A DNA stretch of 51,083 bases from Terriglobales bacterium. GTDB taxonomy: Bacteria; Acidobacteriota; Terriglobia; Terriglobales; Acidobacteriaceae. The translations under genes were made by a program, and so were the position numbers. A model generated the notes under the pieces. The model saw only the letters and a list, made by a program, of their open reading frames with translations. It ran no database searches and had not been told where the DNA came from. The DNA is taken from NCBI GenBank assembly GCA_025980765.1, contig JAICXB010000030.1:1-51083 (forward strand), in the 5' to 3' direction. Positions 18,109 to 26,223 of the stretch are shown here, one piece after another; the first letter of the stretch is position 1; every line of letters begins with the position of its first letter.

Positions 18109-18999
18109 ATGGCGATTCGGGAAGCCAAACCGCGGCTGGCGTGCGAAATCACTTCGCAAAATGTAATCGCCGCGCGCGCTAAATCTGACGGCACAGCAAT
18201 CGATACGCACACCGTTCGCCGACTGAGCCCAGGCATGTTGCGTCCTTCGCTCAGTGCCGGAAATGTCGGCGACGCTGCGGGACTATCGCAATCGCTTGCC
18301 GGAGCGCTTGCGACCGTTGGCGGACGCAAACGGGATGTCGTGGCGATACTTCCGGATGCGGCAGTGCGTGTTGCATTGCTGGACTTTGACACGCTGCCAG
18401 ATAAGCCGGCGGAGGCCGAGCCCATCGTGCGCTTTCGGCTGCGCAAAGCAGTTCCCTTTGACGCAGAACATGCGGCTCTGTCGTTTCAAAGCTTCCGCAG
18501 GCCGAGCACGGTGCGGGTACTGGCCGCCGTAACTCCCCGCGAAGTACTCAACGAATATGAATCGGCATTTCGCAGTGCCGGCTACGAGCCCGGCGTGGTA
18601 TTACCTTCCACGCTGGCCACCATGGGCGCAGTCGAGGCAGACCTGCCGACTCTGCTGGTGAAATGCGATGGCAACTTTGTTTCCATCGCCATCGCCGACC
18701 GCAACGAACTTGTCTTTTACCGCATACTGGATTCTGCCTCAGGACGGACCGGGGCAGCGCTGGCGGATGAAGTCTATCCCTCGATTGTCTTTTTTGAAGA
18801 TAACTATTCGTCTAAGATCGAGCGCATCGTTCTCGCTTGCCCCTCCAATACCGAAGAATTGAAGGCGGCTCTCGAGGAGCAGACCGGTGTGCGCGCGCAG
18901 TCGCTCGATACCGAGGTGGATGCCGGAGAAAGCTTGTCCGGCGATGCCGTTCCGTCATCTGCGCTGGCCGGAGTCACGGGGGCCCTGATACAGCGATGA
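18109..18999 (+). CDS. pilM: PilM-like actin-fold pilus assembly protein
   Basis: A 296-residue protein in the position of PilM, the cytoplasmic actin-like protein that binds the N-terminal tail of PilN. FRLRKAVPFDAEHAALSFQ and KCDGNFVSIAIADRNELVFYR are consistent with the PilM/GspL cytoplasmic fold. It is shorter than the usual 340-350 residues and its nucleotide-binding motifs are weak, so nucleotide binding is uncertain. It follows the ATPase gene by two bases and overlaps pilN by four. Confidence 0.8.
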   Translation: MAIREAKPRLACEITSQNVIAARAKSDGTAIDTHTVRRLSPGMLRPSLSAGNVGDAAGLSQSLAGALATVGGRKRDVVAILPDAAVRVALLDFDTLPDKPAEAEPIVRFRLRKAVPFDAEHAALSFQSFRRPSTVRVLAAVTPREVLNEYESAFRSAGYEPGVVLPSTLATMGAVEADLPTLLVKCDGNFVSIAIADRNELVFYRILDSASGRTGAALADEVYPSIVFFEDNYSSKIERIVLACPSNTEELKAALEEQTGVRAQSLDTEVDAGESLSGDAVPSSALAGVTGALIQR

Positions 19000-19592
19000 G
19001 ACTCACCATTAATCTCGCGTCTCGGCCTTATCTGGACGAAACCAGGTTCTACCGGCGCTGGGGAACCGGCCTGGTCGTGATGATTCTGTTTACCGGCTTT
19101 ATGGTATGGGCATCGGTGCACCATTACTCACAATCGCGCAAAGAATGGGCGAGTGCGCGCGCAGCTCAGGCCAAACTTGCCGAACTGCAAAGAGAAGAAG
19201 TGGAAGCGCGGCGGATTCTCAATGAACCACAGAACCGCGGCACCCGCGATGAATCTCAGTTCCTGAATACCGCGATTCTGCGAAAGTCATTTTCCTGGAC
19301 CCACCTCATGACCGATCTCGAGAAGGTGATGCCGGCAGGTGTCCGCGTGGTCTCGATCGCGCCAAATATCGATCAGAAGAAGCGCTTCGCACTCAAAGTC
19401 TCTGTCGAGGGTCCGAGCCGCCAGGGCGCAGTCGACTTGGTGCGCAATATGGAAAAATCACAGCACTTCCGATCCCCAATCATTACCTCCGAGACTGCCT
19501 CAGAAAACAAGACAAACCCGGATGCAGCGGTGAAGTCGGATATCACTGCTCTCTATACTCCTGCCGAAACCCTGGAGCAAGGAGCCGAGTAA
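18996..19592 (+). CDS. pilN: PilN-like bitopic pilus assembly protein
   Basis: A 198-residue protein: a short cytoplasmic tail MRLTINLASRPY (the INL-type motif that docks into PilM), a transmembrane helix at about residues 24-43 (TGLVVMILFTGFMVWASV), a coiled stretch (SARAAQAKLAELQREEVEAR) and a periplasmic ferredoxin-like domain (VMPAGVRVVSIAPN). The start at 18996 gives the canonical N-terminus; a longer reading lies within pilM. The stop overlaps the next ATG by one base. Confidence 0.85.
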   Translation: MRLTINLASRPYLDETRFYRRWGTGLVVMILFTGFMVWASVHHYSQSRKEWASARAAQAKLAELQREEVEARRILNEPQNRGTRDESQFLNTAILRKSFSWTHLMTDLEKVMPAGVRVVSIAPNIDQKKRFALKVSVEGPSRQGAVDLVRNMEKSQHFRSPIITSETASENKTNPDAAVKSDITALYTPAETLEQGAE

Positions 19593-20131
19593 TGGCCGAT
19601 TTATCACGCGCGCGCAAGGGAATGCTCACCACGATCATTGTCCTGGGAGTACTCGATGCGGCTGCTCTGATTTATCTTGCTCTTCCGTTGCGCTCGGGCG
19701 CCGCCCAGCCGATGCAGGTGCAGGCTGAAGCCGAAGAGACCTATCGCTCCCTGAGCAAAACTACAGTACCTCTGCGTGGCATCGATGAAAAACTGAAGCA
19801 AGCGCAGAAAGCCGATGCGGCTTTTCTGCGGAACCGCTTGCCTGCACACTATTCCGATGTCGCAGAAGAGCTGGGGAAGCTGGCCGCTTCGAACCACATC
19901 CGCATCAACACCGTGGCCTACAAAACCGCTCCGGCAAAGTTGACTGGCATTGAAAGCCTGGAGATGCACGCTGGCCTCGCTGCCCCCTATGTCGATCTAG
20001 TCAAATTCCTCAATGCCGTGGAACGCGACAAAATGTTCTTCATCATCGATGGCATTGGCCTTGGCGGACAAAAGGCCGGCGAGGTTCACCTTGACGTAAA
20101 ACTTGAAACCTATCTCCGCAACCAGAGCTGA
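19592..20131 (+). CDS. pilO: PilO-like bitopic pilus assembly protein
   Basis: A 179-residue protein with one transmembrane helix near residues 12-30 (LTTIIVLGVLDAAALIYLAL), a coiled region and a periplasmic domain. It contains ELGKLAASNHIRINTVAYK and LVKFLNAVERDKMFFIIDGI, matching the PilO/GspM pattern. It pairs with PilN in the inner-membrane alignment complex, consistent with the one-base overlap between the genes. Confidence 0.82.
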   Translation: MADLSRARKGMLTTIIVLGVLDAAALIYLALPLRSGAAQPMQVQAEAEETYRSLSKTTVPLRGIDEKLKQAQKADAAFLRNRLPAHYSDVAEELGKLAASNHIRINTVAYKTAPAKLTGIESLEMHAGLAAPYVDLVKFLNAVERDKMFFIIDGIGLGGQKAGEVHLDVKLETYLRNQS

Positions 20132-20133
20132 AC

Positions 20134-20709
20134 ATGAAAATTGGCGCCGAGGACAAGAAGAAGCTGTACATCATGCTGGGATTGCTGGCGATTGGCATCC
20201 TGCTGGTCGTGCGCGCTTTCTTTTTCCCTGGCGAAAGTACTTCCGGCGCAACCGCTTCGGCCAACGAACCTGCCATGACCGAGGCGGCGGGCCGAAACGC
20301 CGCGCGCGCGGATAAGACACCGACGGAAACTTTGGACCCAACCTTGCGAATCGATCTGCTGAAGAACAGCGAAGGAGCGGAATACAAGGGCACTGGACGA
20401 AACATCTTTGAAGCGCAAGCCGAGCCCGCCCCGATCGAACGTAAGCCGGAGATCGCGAAGAATGCGCCCCCGCTCGGCCCGCCGCCCCCACCGCCACCTC
20501 CGCCCATCCCTCTCAAGTTCTATGGATTCGCGAATAAGCCAGGCCAGGCGAAGAGCATATTCCTGGCCGAGGGTGAGGACATCTTCATTGGCCATGAAGG
20601 CGACATCGTAAACCGCCGCTACAAAATCGTCCACATCGGCGCAAATGCGGTTGAGATTGAAGACGTGATGAACAACAATCGCCAATCCATCCCGCTGACG
20701 CAAGGGTAG
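20134..20709 (+). CDS. PilP/GspC-like periplasmic protein with proline tract
   Basis: A 191-residue protein with one N-terminal transmembrane helix (LYIMLGLLAIGILLVVRAFF, residues 10-29), a disordered linker, a run of nine prolines (GPPPPPPPPPIPL, about residues 115-127), then a small beta domain. The segments FYGFANKPGQAKSIFLAEGE, DIFIGHEGDIV and YKIVHIGANAVEIED are the homology-region fold shared by PilP and GspC, which contacts the secretin. No secretin gene is in the window. The lipobox expected of PilP is absent, so it is closer in architecture to GspC. Confidence 0.75.
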   Translation: MKIGAEDKKKLYIMLGLLAIGILLVVRAFFFPGESTSGATASANEPAMTEAAGRNAARADKTPTETLDPTLRIDLLKNSEGAEYKGTGRNIFEAQAEPAPIERKPEIAKNAPPLGPPPPPPPPPIPLKFYGFANKPGQAKSIFLAEGEDIFIGHEGDIVNRRYKIVHIGANAVEIEDVMNNNRQSIPLTQG

Positions 20710-20712
20710 TTC

Positions 20713-21645
20713 ATGCAGTACAAACTCCCAATACATCGCAAGCAAAGCCAACGCGGTTACGTGCTCCTTGCCATTCTGTTCGCTCTCACTCTCCTGATCA
20801 TTGGACTGGCTGCGGCCGCGCCGCGCGTAACTACCGCGCTCCGCAGGCAGAAAGAGGAAGACCTCATCCGTCGCGGCAATCAGTACGCGCTCGCGATCCG
20901 GCGCTTTTACAAGAAGTTCGGCCGATACCCGGCAAATATCGATCAACTTGAGAACACCAACAACATTCGCTTTCTGCGCCGGAAGTACCTGGATCCGCTG
21001 ACCGGCAAAGACGATTGGAAGCCGATCCAGTACGGGCAAGCTCGGCCATCGTTAGGTTTCTTCGGGCAAAAGATGGTGACAATCGGCGGCCAGAGCCCCG
21101 CAGGCGCGGGAATCGGCGGCTCCAGTATCAACGGACCATCGGGCGGGCCCCTTTCGAATAACCAGAATCAAAGCGCCAGTCCGCTAGGCAGCAGCACAGG
21201 AAGCAACAACACTAGCCCTTTCAGCAGCGGCACAGGTTCGAGTCCATTCAGCAGCGGTCCCGGAAACCCAAGCACTTCGCCCACAGGAGCGCCAGGACCA
21301 AGCGGAACTGCGGGCAATCCCCTCTCCACCGATCAATTAGGACAAACCACCTTCGGAGGCGGTGCAATTGTCGGTTTCTCCGTTCCCAGCCAGAAGGAGT
21401 CGCTGAAAGAATATGAAGGCAAGAACCACTACAACGAGTGGCAGTTCGTTTACGATCCGACTCTGGATACGACGCTGCGCGGTGGCGGAATCGGGGGTGC
21501 AGGCGCCATACCCGGAAACGCGCCCGGCGGCGTGAATCCTGGCCTGAATCTCCCCGGCGCGAATCCACTGTCACCAGGAAATCCCACGACAACGCCGACT
21601 CAGCCAACCGGCCCGGGCGGCGCAACTCCGCAAAACCCGCAATAA
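20713..21645 (+). CDS. Pseudopilin-like protein (GspG-like N-terminus) with long Gly/Ser/Pro-rich tail
   Basis: A 310-residue protein with a type III-signal-like N-terminus: basic leader MQYKLPIHRKQSQRG, then a hydrophobic helix YVLLAILFALTLLIIGLAAA. Cleavage would fall after G15. The mature chain would have Y at +1 and A at +5, lacking the Glu5 of classical pilins. The segment EDLIRRGNQYALAIRRFYKKFGRYP with IDQLENTNNIRFLRRKYLDPLTG is typical of GspG-type major pseudopilins. From about residue 115 the chain is a low-complexity Gly/Ser/Asn/Pro region (SPFSSGTGSSPFSSG), then FVYDPTLDTTLR and a second Gly/Pro tail. It is the last gene of the operon. Confidence 0.75.
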   Translation: MQYKLPIHRKQSQRGYVLLAILFALTLLIIGLAAAAPRVTTALRRQKEEDLIRRGNQYALAIRRFYKKFGRYPANIDQLENTNNIRFLRRKYLDPLTGKDDWKPIQYGQARPSLGFFGQKMVTIGGQSPAGAGIGGSSINGPSGGPLSNNQNQSASPLGSSTGSNNTSPFSSGTGSSPFSSGPGNPSTSPTGAPGPSGTAGNPLSTDQLGQTTFGGGAIVGFSVPSQKESLKEYEGKNHYNEWQFVYDPTLDTTLRGGGIGGAGAIPGNAPGGVNPGLNLPGANPLSPGNPTTTPTQPTGPGGATPQNPQ

Positions 21646-21651
21646 AGCCTG

Positions 21652-21743
21652 GGGTTAACACGAAGTACACGAAGGAAAACAAAAGGTCACAGAGAACCCT
21701 CCGTGACCTTATTTGTTGTACTTCGTGACCTTCGCGTTAACCC
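21652..21743. repeat. Nested palindrome GGGTTAACACGAAG...CTTCGCGTTAACCC
   Basis: The outer arms are GGGTTAACACGAAG and CTTCGCGTTAACCC; the inner arms are AAGGTCAC and GTGACCTT around AGAGAACCCTCC. A second copy with the same outer and inner arms is at 34078-34186. Here it lies between convergent genes (pseudopilin + and Fe-S protein -), so it could also work as a bidirectional transcription stop. Confidence 0.8.
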
Positions 21744-21751
21744 AGTCGGAT

Positions 21752-22123
21752 TTACACGCTGAAGGACGACCCACATCCGCAGGTGCTCTTCACGTTCGGG
21801 TTTTCGAACTTGAAACCCGCCGCCTCAAGCGTCTCAATGTAGTCCACCACGCAACCCTGCAGATACATCAGCGATGTGGCGTCAACAAACACCTTCAGTT
21901 CATCGAAATTCAGCACCTTATCCATCATGCCTGCTGAGTTCTCGAAATTCATGGAATAGCTGAAGCCGGAGCAGCCTCCGCCTACAACGCCAATCCGCAA
22001 TCCGGCGGGCATCGGGTCCTGCTGCGCCATGATCTCCTTCACCTTAGCGATCGCCATGGGCGTAAGAATGACCGGAGATGTTTTCGGTGCGGTTTCGATG
22101 TTGGGTGTCGTGGTAGTTGCCAT
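21752..22123 (-). CDS. Iron-sulfur cluster assembly/insertion protein (IscA/ErpA/HesB family)
   Basis: A 123-residue A-type carrier protein. The three conserved cysteines are C51 (GGGCSGFSY) and C115/C117 (STCGCGSSF). The QGCVVDYIETLEAAGFKFENPN stretch is also typical, with an extra Cys at 91. It delivers Fe-S clusters to apoproteins; complex I, encoded nearby, is an obvious consumer, though no operon link exists. About 20 N-terminal residues are a Thr-rich extension. The gene is monocistronic by spacing. Confidence 0.92.
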   Translation of the reverse strand: MATTTTPNIETAPKTSPVILTPMAIAKVKEIMAQQDPMPAGLRIGVVGGGCSGFSYSMNFENSAGMMDKVLNFDELKVFVDATSLMYLQGCVVDYIETLEAAGFKFENPNVKSTCGCGSSFSV

Positions 22124-22232
22124 GAATCGTCTCCTGTGAAGCTTCAGTATATCAGCGGCTTATGATGCCATTAAAGCCTAAAGATTTGATGATTTGAGAA
22201 TAGCCTTTGGTGCAGGGGTCGCACACCTGAAT

Positions 22233-22322
22233 TGTCATTCCGAGCGCCGGTTTCGGCGCGAGGAATCTGCTGTCCGCCCGAAACCGAAAAAGCAGATCCC
22301 TCACTTCGGTTCGGGATGACAA
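22233..22322. repeat. Dispersed GTCATTCCGAG...GGGATGAC palindromic element
   Basis: GTCATTCCGAGCG and TTCGGGATGAC form the outer ends, with GAGGAATCTGCT and AGCAGATCCCTC as the next inner pair. This wording recurs in many acidobacterial genomes as an intergenic palindrome. It lies between the Fe-S protein start (22123) and the fadE stop (22344). A related piece is at 12995-13038. Confidence 0.6.
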
Positions 22323-22343
22323 GCTTTGAATCCAAGTCACAGC

Positions 22344-24140
22344 CTATGCAATCACGTACTTCCCTGCCTCGATCACCCGATCCGCAATTTGCTGGCGCAG
22401 GGCAATCACGTTTACCGGATCATGCTTCACCAGGCGGCGCAGGACGGCAGTCTGTATGCGTAGATTATCGCCTTCCGCAGCTGCGGCCACGACCTTTCTC
22501 GCGGCGATCTCGATACGCGCCATGGCTTCAGACAAGTACGCCTGGGTCATGGCTATCGTTAAAGCCGAAGCGCCTGCACGTTGGGATGCGGTCAGCTTGC
22601 GCGTGCGCAGCAGCGCCGAATCCATGGCATAGACCTCGATGATGATGTCGGCCAGTGCGGCCATTACTTCTTGCTGCTTCTCCAGTTCCATCATGAAGCG
22701 CTGCGTCGCAACTCCGGCAGCAAACAGTCCGACCTTCTTGGCATTTGCCAGCAACGCGCGTTCGGCAGCGAGATCGCCTTCCGCCTGCTCGCCCAGAGTG
22801 GGACCGGAGAGCACCTCGTCCATCAGCTTCTTGATGGCGGGCATGAGCGCCAGTTGTCCTTTCATCGCCTGCTTCATCAGCCAGCCGGTGATGATCATGC
22901 GATTGATTTCGTTGGTGCCCTCGAAGATGCGGTTCACGCGCGAGTCGCGGTAGGCGCGCTCGGCAGGATACTCCTCGACAAAGCCATAGCCGCCATAGAT
23001 CTGGACTACGTGATCGACCACTGCATCGAGCATCTCCGATCCCCAGACTTTCAGGATCGAGCACTCCACTGCATACTCTTCGATGCCCTTGCGGATCAGG
23101 GTGGAAGCGTCAGGGCTGTTCTTATCGATGTCGCGCAATGCTTCGTCGATCATGCCCACAGTGCGGTAGGCCAGGCACTCGCCGACATAAACCGAGGTCG
23201 CGATATCGGCCAGCTTCTCCTTGATCAATCCAAACTCGGAGATGCTCTTGCCAAAAGCCTTGCGCTGCTTCGCGTAGGCGATCGCCGTCTGCAAAGAGTT
23301 GCGCGCGCCGCCCACGCAGGCCGCTCCCAATTTGAAACGGCCGATATTCAGGATGTTGAAGGCGATGATGTGTCCCTTGCCGACCTCGCCGAGCAGGTTT
23401 CCCACCGGCACCTGGCAATCGTTGAGAATCAGCGGGCAAGTAGACGATCCGCGAATACCCAGCTTGTGCTCCTCGGCGCCGACGGAAAAACCGGGAAAAT
23501 TCCGCTCAACGATAAATGCCGAAAATTTCTCGCCGTCAATCTTGGCGAAGACCACATACACGTCCGCGAAACCGCCGTTGGTAATCCACATCTTCTCGCC
23601 GTTCAACACGTAGTGCTTGCCGTCGGATGAGAGCTGCGCGCGGGTGCGGCAGTTGAGCGCGTCAGAACCGGAAGAAGATTCCGACAGCGCGTAAGCGCCA
23701 ATCCATTCTCCCGTCGCGAGCTTGGGCAAGTAGCGCTTCTTCTGCTCCGCCGTGCCGAAATAGACGATCGGCAGCGTGCCGATGCCGGTATGCCCGCCAA
23801 AGGCGACACCAAAGCTGCCGCATTTGGCAATGTAATCAGCGATGATCGCGGAGGAAACCTTGTCCATCTCCATCCCGCCGTACTCCTCGGGAATGTCGAC
23901 GGAAGTCAGCCCGAGCTCGCTGGCTTTCTTCAGCAACTCACGCGTGACGGAGAAATCCTTGCTCTCGATCTTTTCGATGTTAGGGACAACTTCCTTGAGA
24001 GCAAATTCGTCCGCGGTCTGCGCGATCTGGCGATGCTCGTCGGTAAAGTCTTCGGGCGTGAAGATTTCCTGCGGCTCACGCTCTTCAATAAGAAAAGTGC
24101 CGCCGCCGATTTTGGTTTTAGGAACCGCTGCTGTTGCCAT
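22344..24140 (-). CDS. fadE: Acyl-CoA dehydrogenase, long/very-long-chain type (FadE-like)
   Basis: A 598-residue flavoprotein with the usual N-terminal alpha, middle beta and C-terminal alpha domains, plus a further C-terminal extension as in VLCAD and Bacillus FadE. FAD/acyl-binding segments are GAYALSESSSGSDALN and MWITNGGFADVYVVFAK. The catalytic base is E407 in RIFEGTNEINR. It catalyses the first step of beta-oxidation. Together with fadN and fadA upstream on the same strand it reproduces the Bacillus-type fadN-fadA-fadE order, but a GxxExxY gene and repeats now separate it from fadA. Confidence 0.92.
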   Translation of the reverse strand: MATAAVPKTKIGGGTFLIEEREPQEIFTPEDFTDEHRQIAQTADEFALKEVVPNIEKIESKDFSVTRELLKKASELGLTSVDIPEEYGGMEMDKVSSAIIADYIAKCGSFGVAFGGHTGIGTLPIVYFGTAEQKKRYLPKLATGEWIGAYALSESSSGSDALNCRTRAQLSSDGKHYVLNGEKMWITNGGFADVYVVFAKIDGEKFSAFIVERNFPGFSVGAEEHKLGIRGSSTCPLILNDCQVPVGNLLGEVGKGHIIAFNILNIGRFKLGAACVGGARNSLQTAIAYAKQRKAFGKSISEFGLIKEKLADIATSVYVGECLAYRTVGMIDEALRDIDKNSPDASTLIRKGIEEYAVECSILKVWGSEMLDAVVDHVVQIYGGYGFVEEYPAERAYRDSRVNRIFEGTNEINRMIITGWLMKQAMKGQLALMPAIKKLMDEVLSGPTLGEQAEGDLAAERALLANAKKVGLFAAGVATQRFMMELEKQQEVMAALADIIIEVYAMDSALLRTRKLTASQRAGASALTIAMTQAYLSEAMARIEIAARKVVAAAAEGDNLRIQTAVLRRLVKHDPVNVIALRQQIADRVIEAGKYVIA

Positions 24141-24173
24141 AATGCTTCTCCTGGCGAGTATGCCAATGCTTTA

Positions 24174-24202
24174 CCACAGAGGACACGGAGGGCACAGAGG
24201 AA
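24174..24202 (+). repeat. CCACAGAGG-type repeat arm, left of the GxxExxY gene
   Basis: Begins CCACAGAGGACACGGAGGGC and ends CACAGAGGA. The inverted partner is at 24591-24620. Other copies are at 25832-25860, 43861-43905 (decayed) and 48317-48344. It overlaps the region just 3' of the GxxExxY stop. Confidence 0.85.
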
Positions 24203-24203
24203 T

Positions 24204-24632
24204 TCATTTCCAATCTTGCCCCTCAACGAATCTTCTGATTCCGTCTCTCAGATGGCGAACATGGAAGTTGATGAGTAGACCAACAGGCTTGCCGCTTAGT
24301 TTGAGATACGAAAGAATCTGGGCCTCGTGCACTGCGGCAATTCTCTCAGCACACTTTAGCTCAACTACTACGAGCTGATTCACTATGAGATCGATTCGAT
24401 ATCCTGCATCGATTCGCACCCCGTCGTAAACGACGGGCAGAGGCACCTCAGTCTGTACATGGAAACCGGACTTTCTCAGCTCGTGGGCCAAACAAAGCTG
24501 ATATGCACTCTCGAGCAAACCGGGTCCGAGCGCAGTATGAACTCTCATTGCAGCCGCAATGATGGTTTCTGTCACCGTATTAACCGGCAGTTCCTCTGTG
24601 CGACTCTGTGCCCTCTGTGGTTGAGTTGTCAT
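24204..24632 (-). CDS. GxxExxY protein, PD-(D/E)xK nuclease-like
   Basis: A 142-residue member of the GxxExxY family (function unestablished). The name motif is G38-L-L-E41-S-A-Y44. D81 (YRIDLIVNQ), E91-L-K93 (VVVELKC) and Q105-xxx-Y109 (EAQILSYL) together spell the E / D / ExK / QxxxY signature of RecB/Cas4-type PD-(D/E)xK nucleases, so a metal-dependent nuclease fold is likely. I chose ATG 24632; a longer reading runs into fadA. The first 14 codons are themselves the repeat copy at 24591-24620, and the stop is followed at once by the inverted copy, so the gene is framed by terminal inverted repeats inside the fadA-fadE gap. Confidence 0.85.
   Translation of the reverse strand: MTTQPQRAQSRTEELPVNTVTETIIAAAMRVHTALGPGLLESAYQLCLAHELRKSGFHVQTEVPLPVVYDGVRIDAGYRIDLIVNQLVVVELKCAERIAAVHEAQILSYLKLSGKPVGLLINFHVRHLRDGIRRFVEGQDWK
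24591..24620 (-). repeat. CCACAGAGG-type repeat arm, right of (and coding for the start of) the GxxExxY gene
   Basis: On the - strand it reads CCACAGAGGGCACAGAG... and is the inverted partner of 24174-24202. It encodes residues 5-14 of the GxxExxY protein (PQRAQSRTEE), showing that repeat and gene are fused. Confidence 0.82.
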
Positions 24633-24637
24633 AGTAG

Positions 24638-25816
24638 CTACGATACGTTCTCGAAGACTCCCGCAGCCCCCATGCCGCCGCCTACGCACATGGTCACCAA
24701 CCCGTATCTCGCGTTTCGCCGCTTCAGCTCGCGGATGATGCTCGCCGTCAGCTTGGCTCCGGTGCAGCCCAGTGGATGGCCGAGCGCAATCGCGCCGCCG
24801 TTCGGATTCACCTTGGCTGGATCGAGCTCGCCGGCTTTGATGACTGAGAGCGACTGCGCGGCGAAGGCTTCGTTCAGTTCGATTACATCGATCTGGTCGA
24901 GACTCAATCCCGCCATCTTGAGCGCCTTGGGGATTGCATACAGCGGGCCAATGCCCATCTCTTCCGGCTTGTATCCGGCGGTAGCGAAGGCGATGTAGCG
25001 CGCGAGCGGCTTGATGCCGAGCGCCTGCGCGCGCTCTGCCGACATAACTACCGCGGCCGCAGCTCCGTCGGACATCTGCGAGGAATTGCCGGCAGTGACT
25101 GTGCCCTTGGCGTGGAAAGCGGGCTTCAATGCTGCAAGTGCCTGCATCGAGGTGTCAGCGCGCGGGCCGTCGTCCATCTTGAACTCGATGTCGACGCGCT
25201 TCGGCTTGCTTCCGTTTGGCGTGGTAAAGCTCACCGGCACGGGGATGATCTCGTCGTTAAACTTGCCGGCGGCGATGGCTGCCAGCGCTTTCTGATGGCT
25301 GTGATACGAGAACTCGTCGGCCTGCTCGCGGCTTATTTCGAAGCGTTTGGCCAGACGCTCGGCCGTGAGCCCCATGGAGAGATAAGCGTCGGGATAGTGA
25401 TCGACAAGCCAGGGATTCGCGCTCACCTTGTGCCCGCCCATGGGAATCATGGTCATCGACTCGACGCCGCCGGCGAGCACCACATCGGCGCCGCCGGCGA
25501 TGATGCGCTCGGCGCCCATGGCAATCGCCTGCAGTCCGGAAGAGCAGAATCGATTGATCGTCATTGCGGAGCACTCTACCGGCAAGCCCGCGCGCAACGA
25601 GGCGATGCGAGCCACGTTCATTCCCTGCTCCGCCTCAGGCATAGCGCAGCCGAAGATAACGTCTTCAATCTCTTTCGGATCAAGCTGCGGGATGCGCGCG
25701 AGCACACCTTTGATGGCGACAGCGGCCAATTCATCAGGACGCGTAGCGCGGAGGCCGCCTTTGTTGGCGCGGCCAACCGGCGTGCGCACGGCAGATGCAA
25801 TTACGACTTCACGCAT
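24638..25816 (-). CDS. fadA: Acetyl-CoA C-acyltransferase (thiolase, FadA-like)
   Basis: A 392-residue thiolase catalysing the last step of beta-oxidation (3-ketoacyl-CoA + CoA to acetyl-CoA + shortened acyl-CoA). The active-site residues are C91 in NRFCSSGLQ, the His of [14 protein letters not shown] and the Cys of MCVGGGMG near the C-terminus; the NEAFAAQ motif is also present. I prefer ATG 25816 ([15 protein letters not shown]) over a TTG two codons upstream. Its upstream gap carries a CCACAGAGG repeat and then the mazF-like gene, which separates it from fadN. Confidence 0.94.
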   Translation of the reverse strand: MREVVIASAVRTPVGRANKGGLRATRPDELAAVAIKGVLARIPQLDPKEIEDVIFGCAMPEAEQGMNVARIASLRAGLPVECSAMTINRFCSSGLQAIAMGAERIIAGGADVVLAGGVESMTMIPMGGHKVSANPWLVDHYPDAYLSMGLTAERLAKRFEISREQADEFSYHSHQKALAAIAAGKFNDEIIPVPVSFTTPNGSKPKRVDIEFKMDDGPRADTSMQALAALKPAFHAKGTVTAGNSSQMSDGAAAAVVMSAERAQALGIKPLARYIAFATAGYKPEEMGIGPLYAIPKALKMAGLSLDQIDVIELNEAFAAQSLSVIKAGELDPAKVNPNGGAIALGHPLGCTGAKLTASIIRELKRRNARYGLVTMCVGGGMGAAGVFENVS

Positions 25817-25831
25817 AACCAAAACCTTTCA

Positions 25832-25860
25832 CCACAGAGGACACGGAGTACACAGAGTCT
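25832..25860 (+). repeat. CCACAGAGG-type repeat, solo copy between fadA and the mazF-like gene
   Basis: CCACAGAGGACACGGAGTAC, then ACAGAGTCT. It is a third copy of the repeat that frames the GxxExxY gene, in the same orientation as the left arm at 24174-24202. It lies directly upstream of the fadA start. Confidence 0.82.
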
Positions 25861-25878
25861 CTGATGGAACTTGTACCT

Positions 25879-26223
25879 TTAATTCACGCGCTTGATGCCG
25901 AGGTGCAGCAGAATTGCGTTTTCTACTGCACTCATATCTTCTTTCGAAAGATTGCCCAATTTTGAACGCAGTCGCTCCTTAGCTGCGGTCATGATCTGGT
26001 CGGCCATTGCTTTGCGTTCCTCTCCGTTTACCTTTATCGGCGCTTCTGCGGGATAGATTCTTTTGATCTGACTGGATATCGGAACCACCACTACGCGATT
26101 AAGCACGGCGTTTGCGGAGTTGTTGCTGATAACTACTGCAGGTCTTGTCTTTCGAATTTCTCCACCAACTGAAGGATCGAATGCAACCCACCAAACCTCA
26201 CCTCTACTGATCACGAGCAGCAT
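25879..26223 (-). CDS. MazF/PemK-type toxin (endoribonuclease family)
   Basis: A 114-residue protein with the MazF pattern: ISRGEVWWVAFDPSVGGEIR, KTRPAVVISNN and RVVVVPISSQ, then ADQIMTAAKERL. The family cleaves RNA at short sequence motifs. It overlaps the preceding gene (26204-26587) by 20 bases, as toxin-antitoxin pairs do. A strong promoter lies just upstream of that partner. The pair sits between fadN and fadA and is read in the same direction, so it may also carry fadA and fadE transcription. Confidence 0.88.
   Translation of the reverse strand: MLLVISRGEVWWVAFDPSVGGEIRKTRPAVVISNNSANAVLNRVVVVPISSQIKRIYPAEAPIKVNGEERKAMADQIMTAAKERLRSKLGNLSKEDMSAVENAILLHLGIKRVN

Noticed and set aside
22581..23630. 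A 349-codon frame on the + strand opposite fadE
   Set aside because: fadE is unambiguous on the - strand with its catalytic motif. The opposite frame has no recognisable domain.
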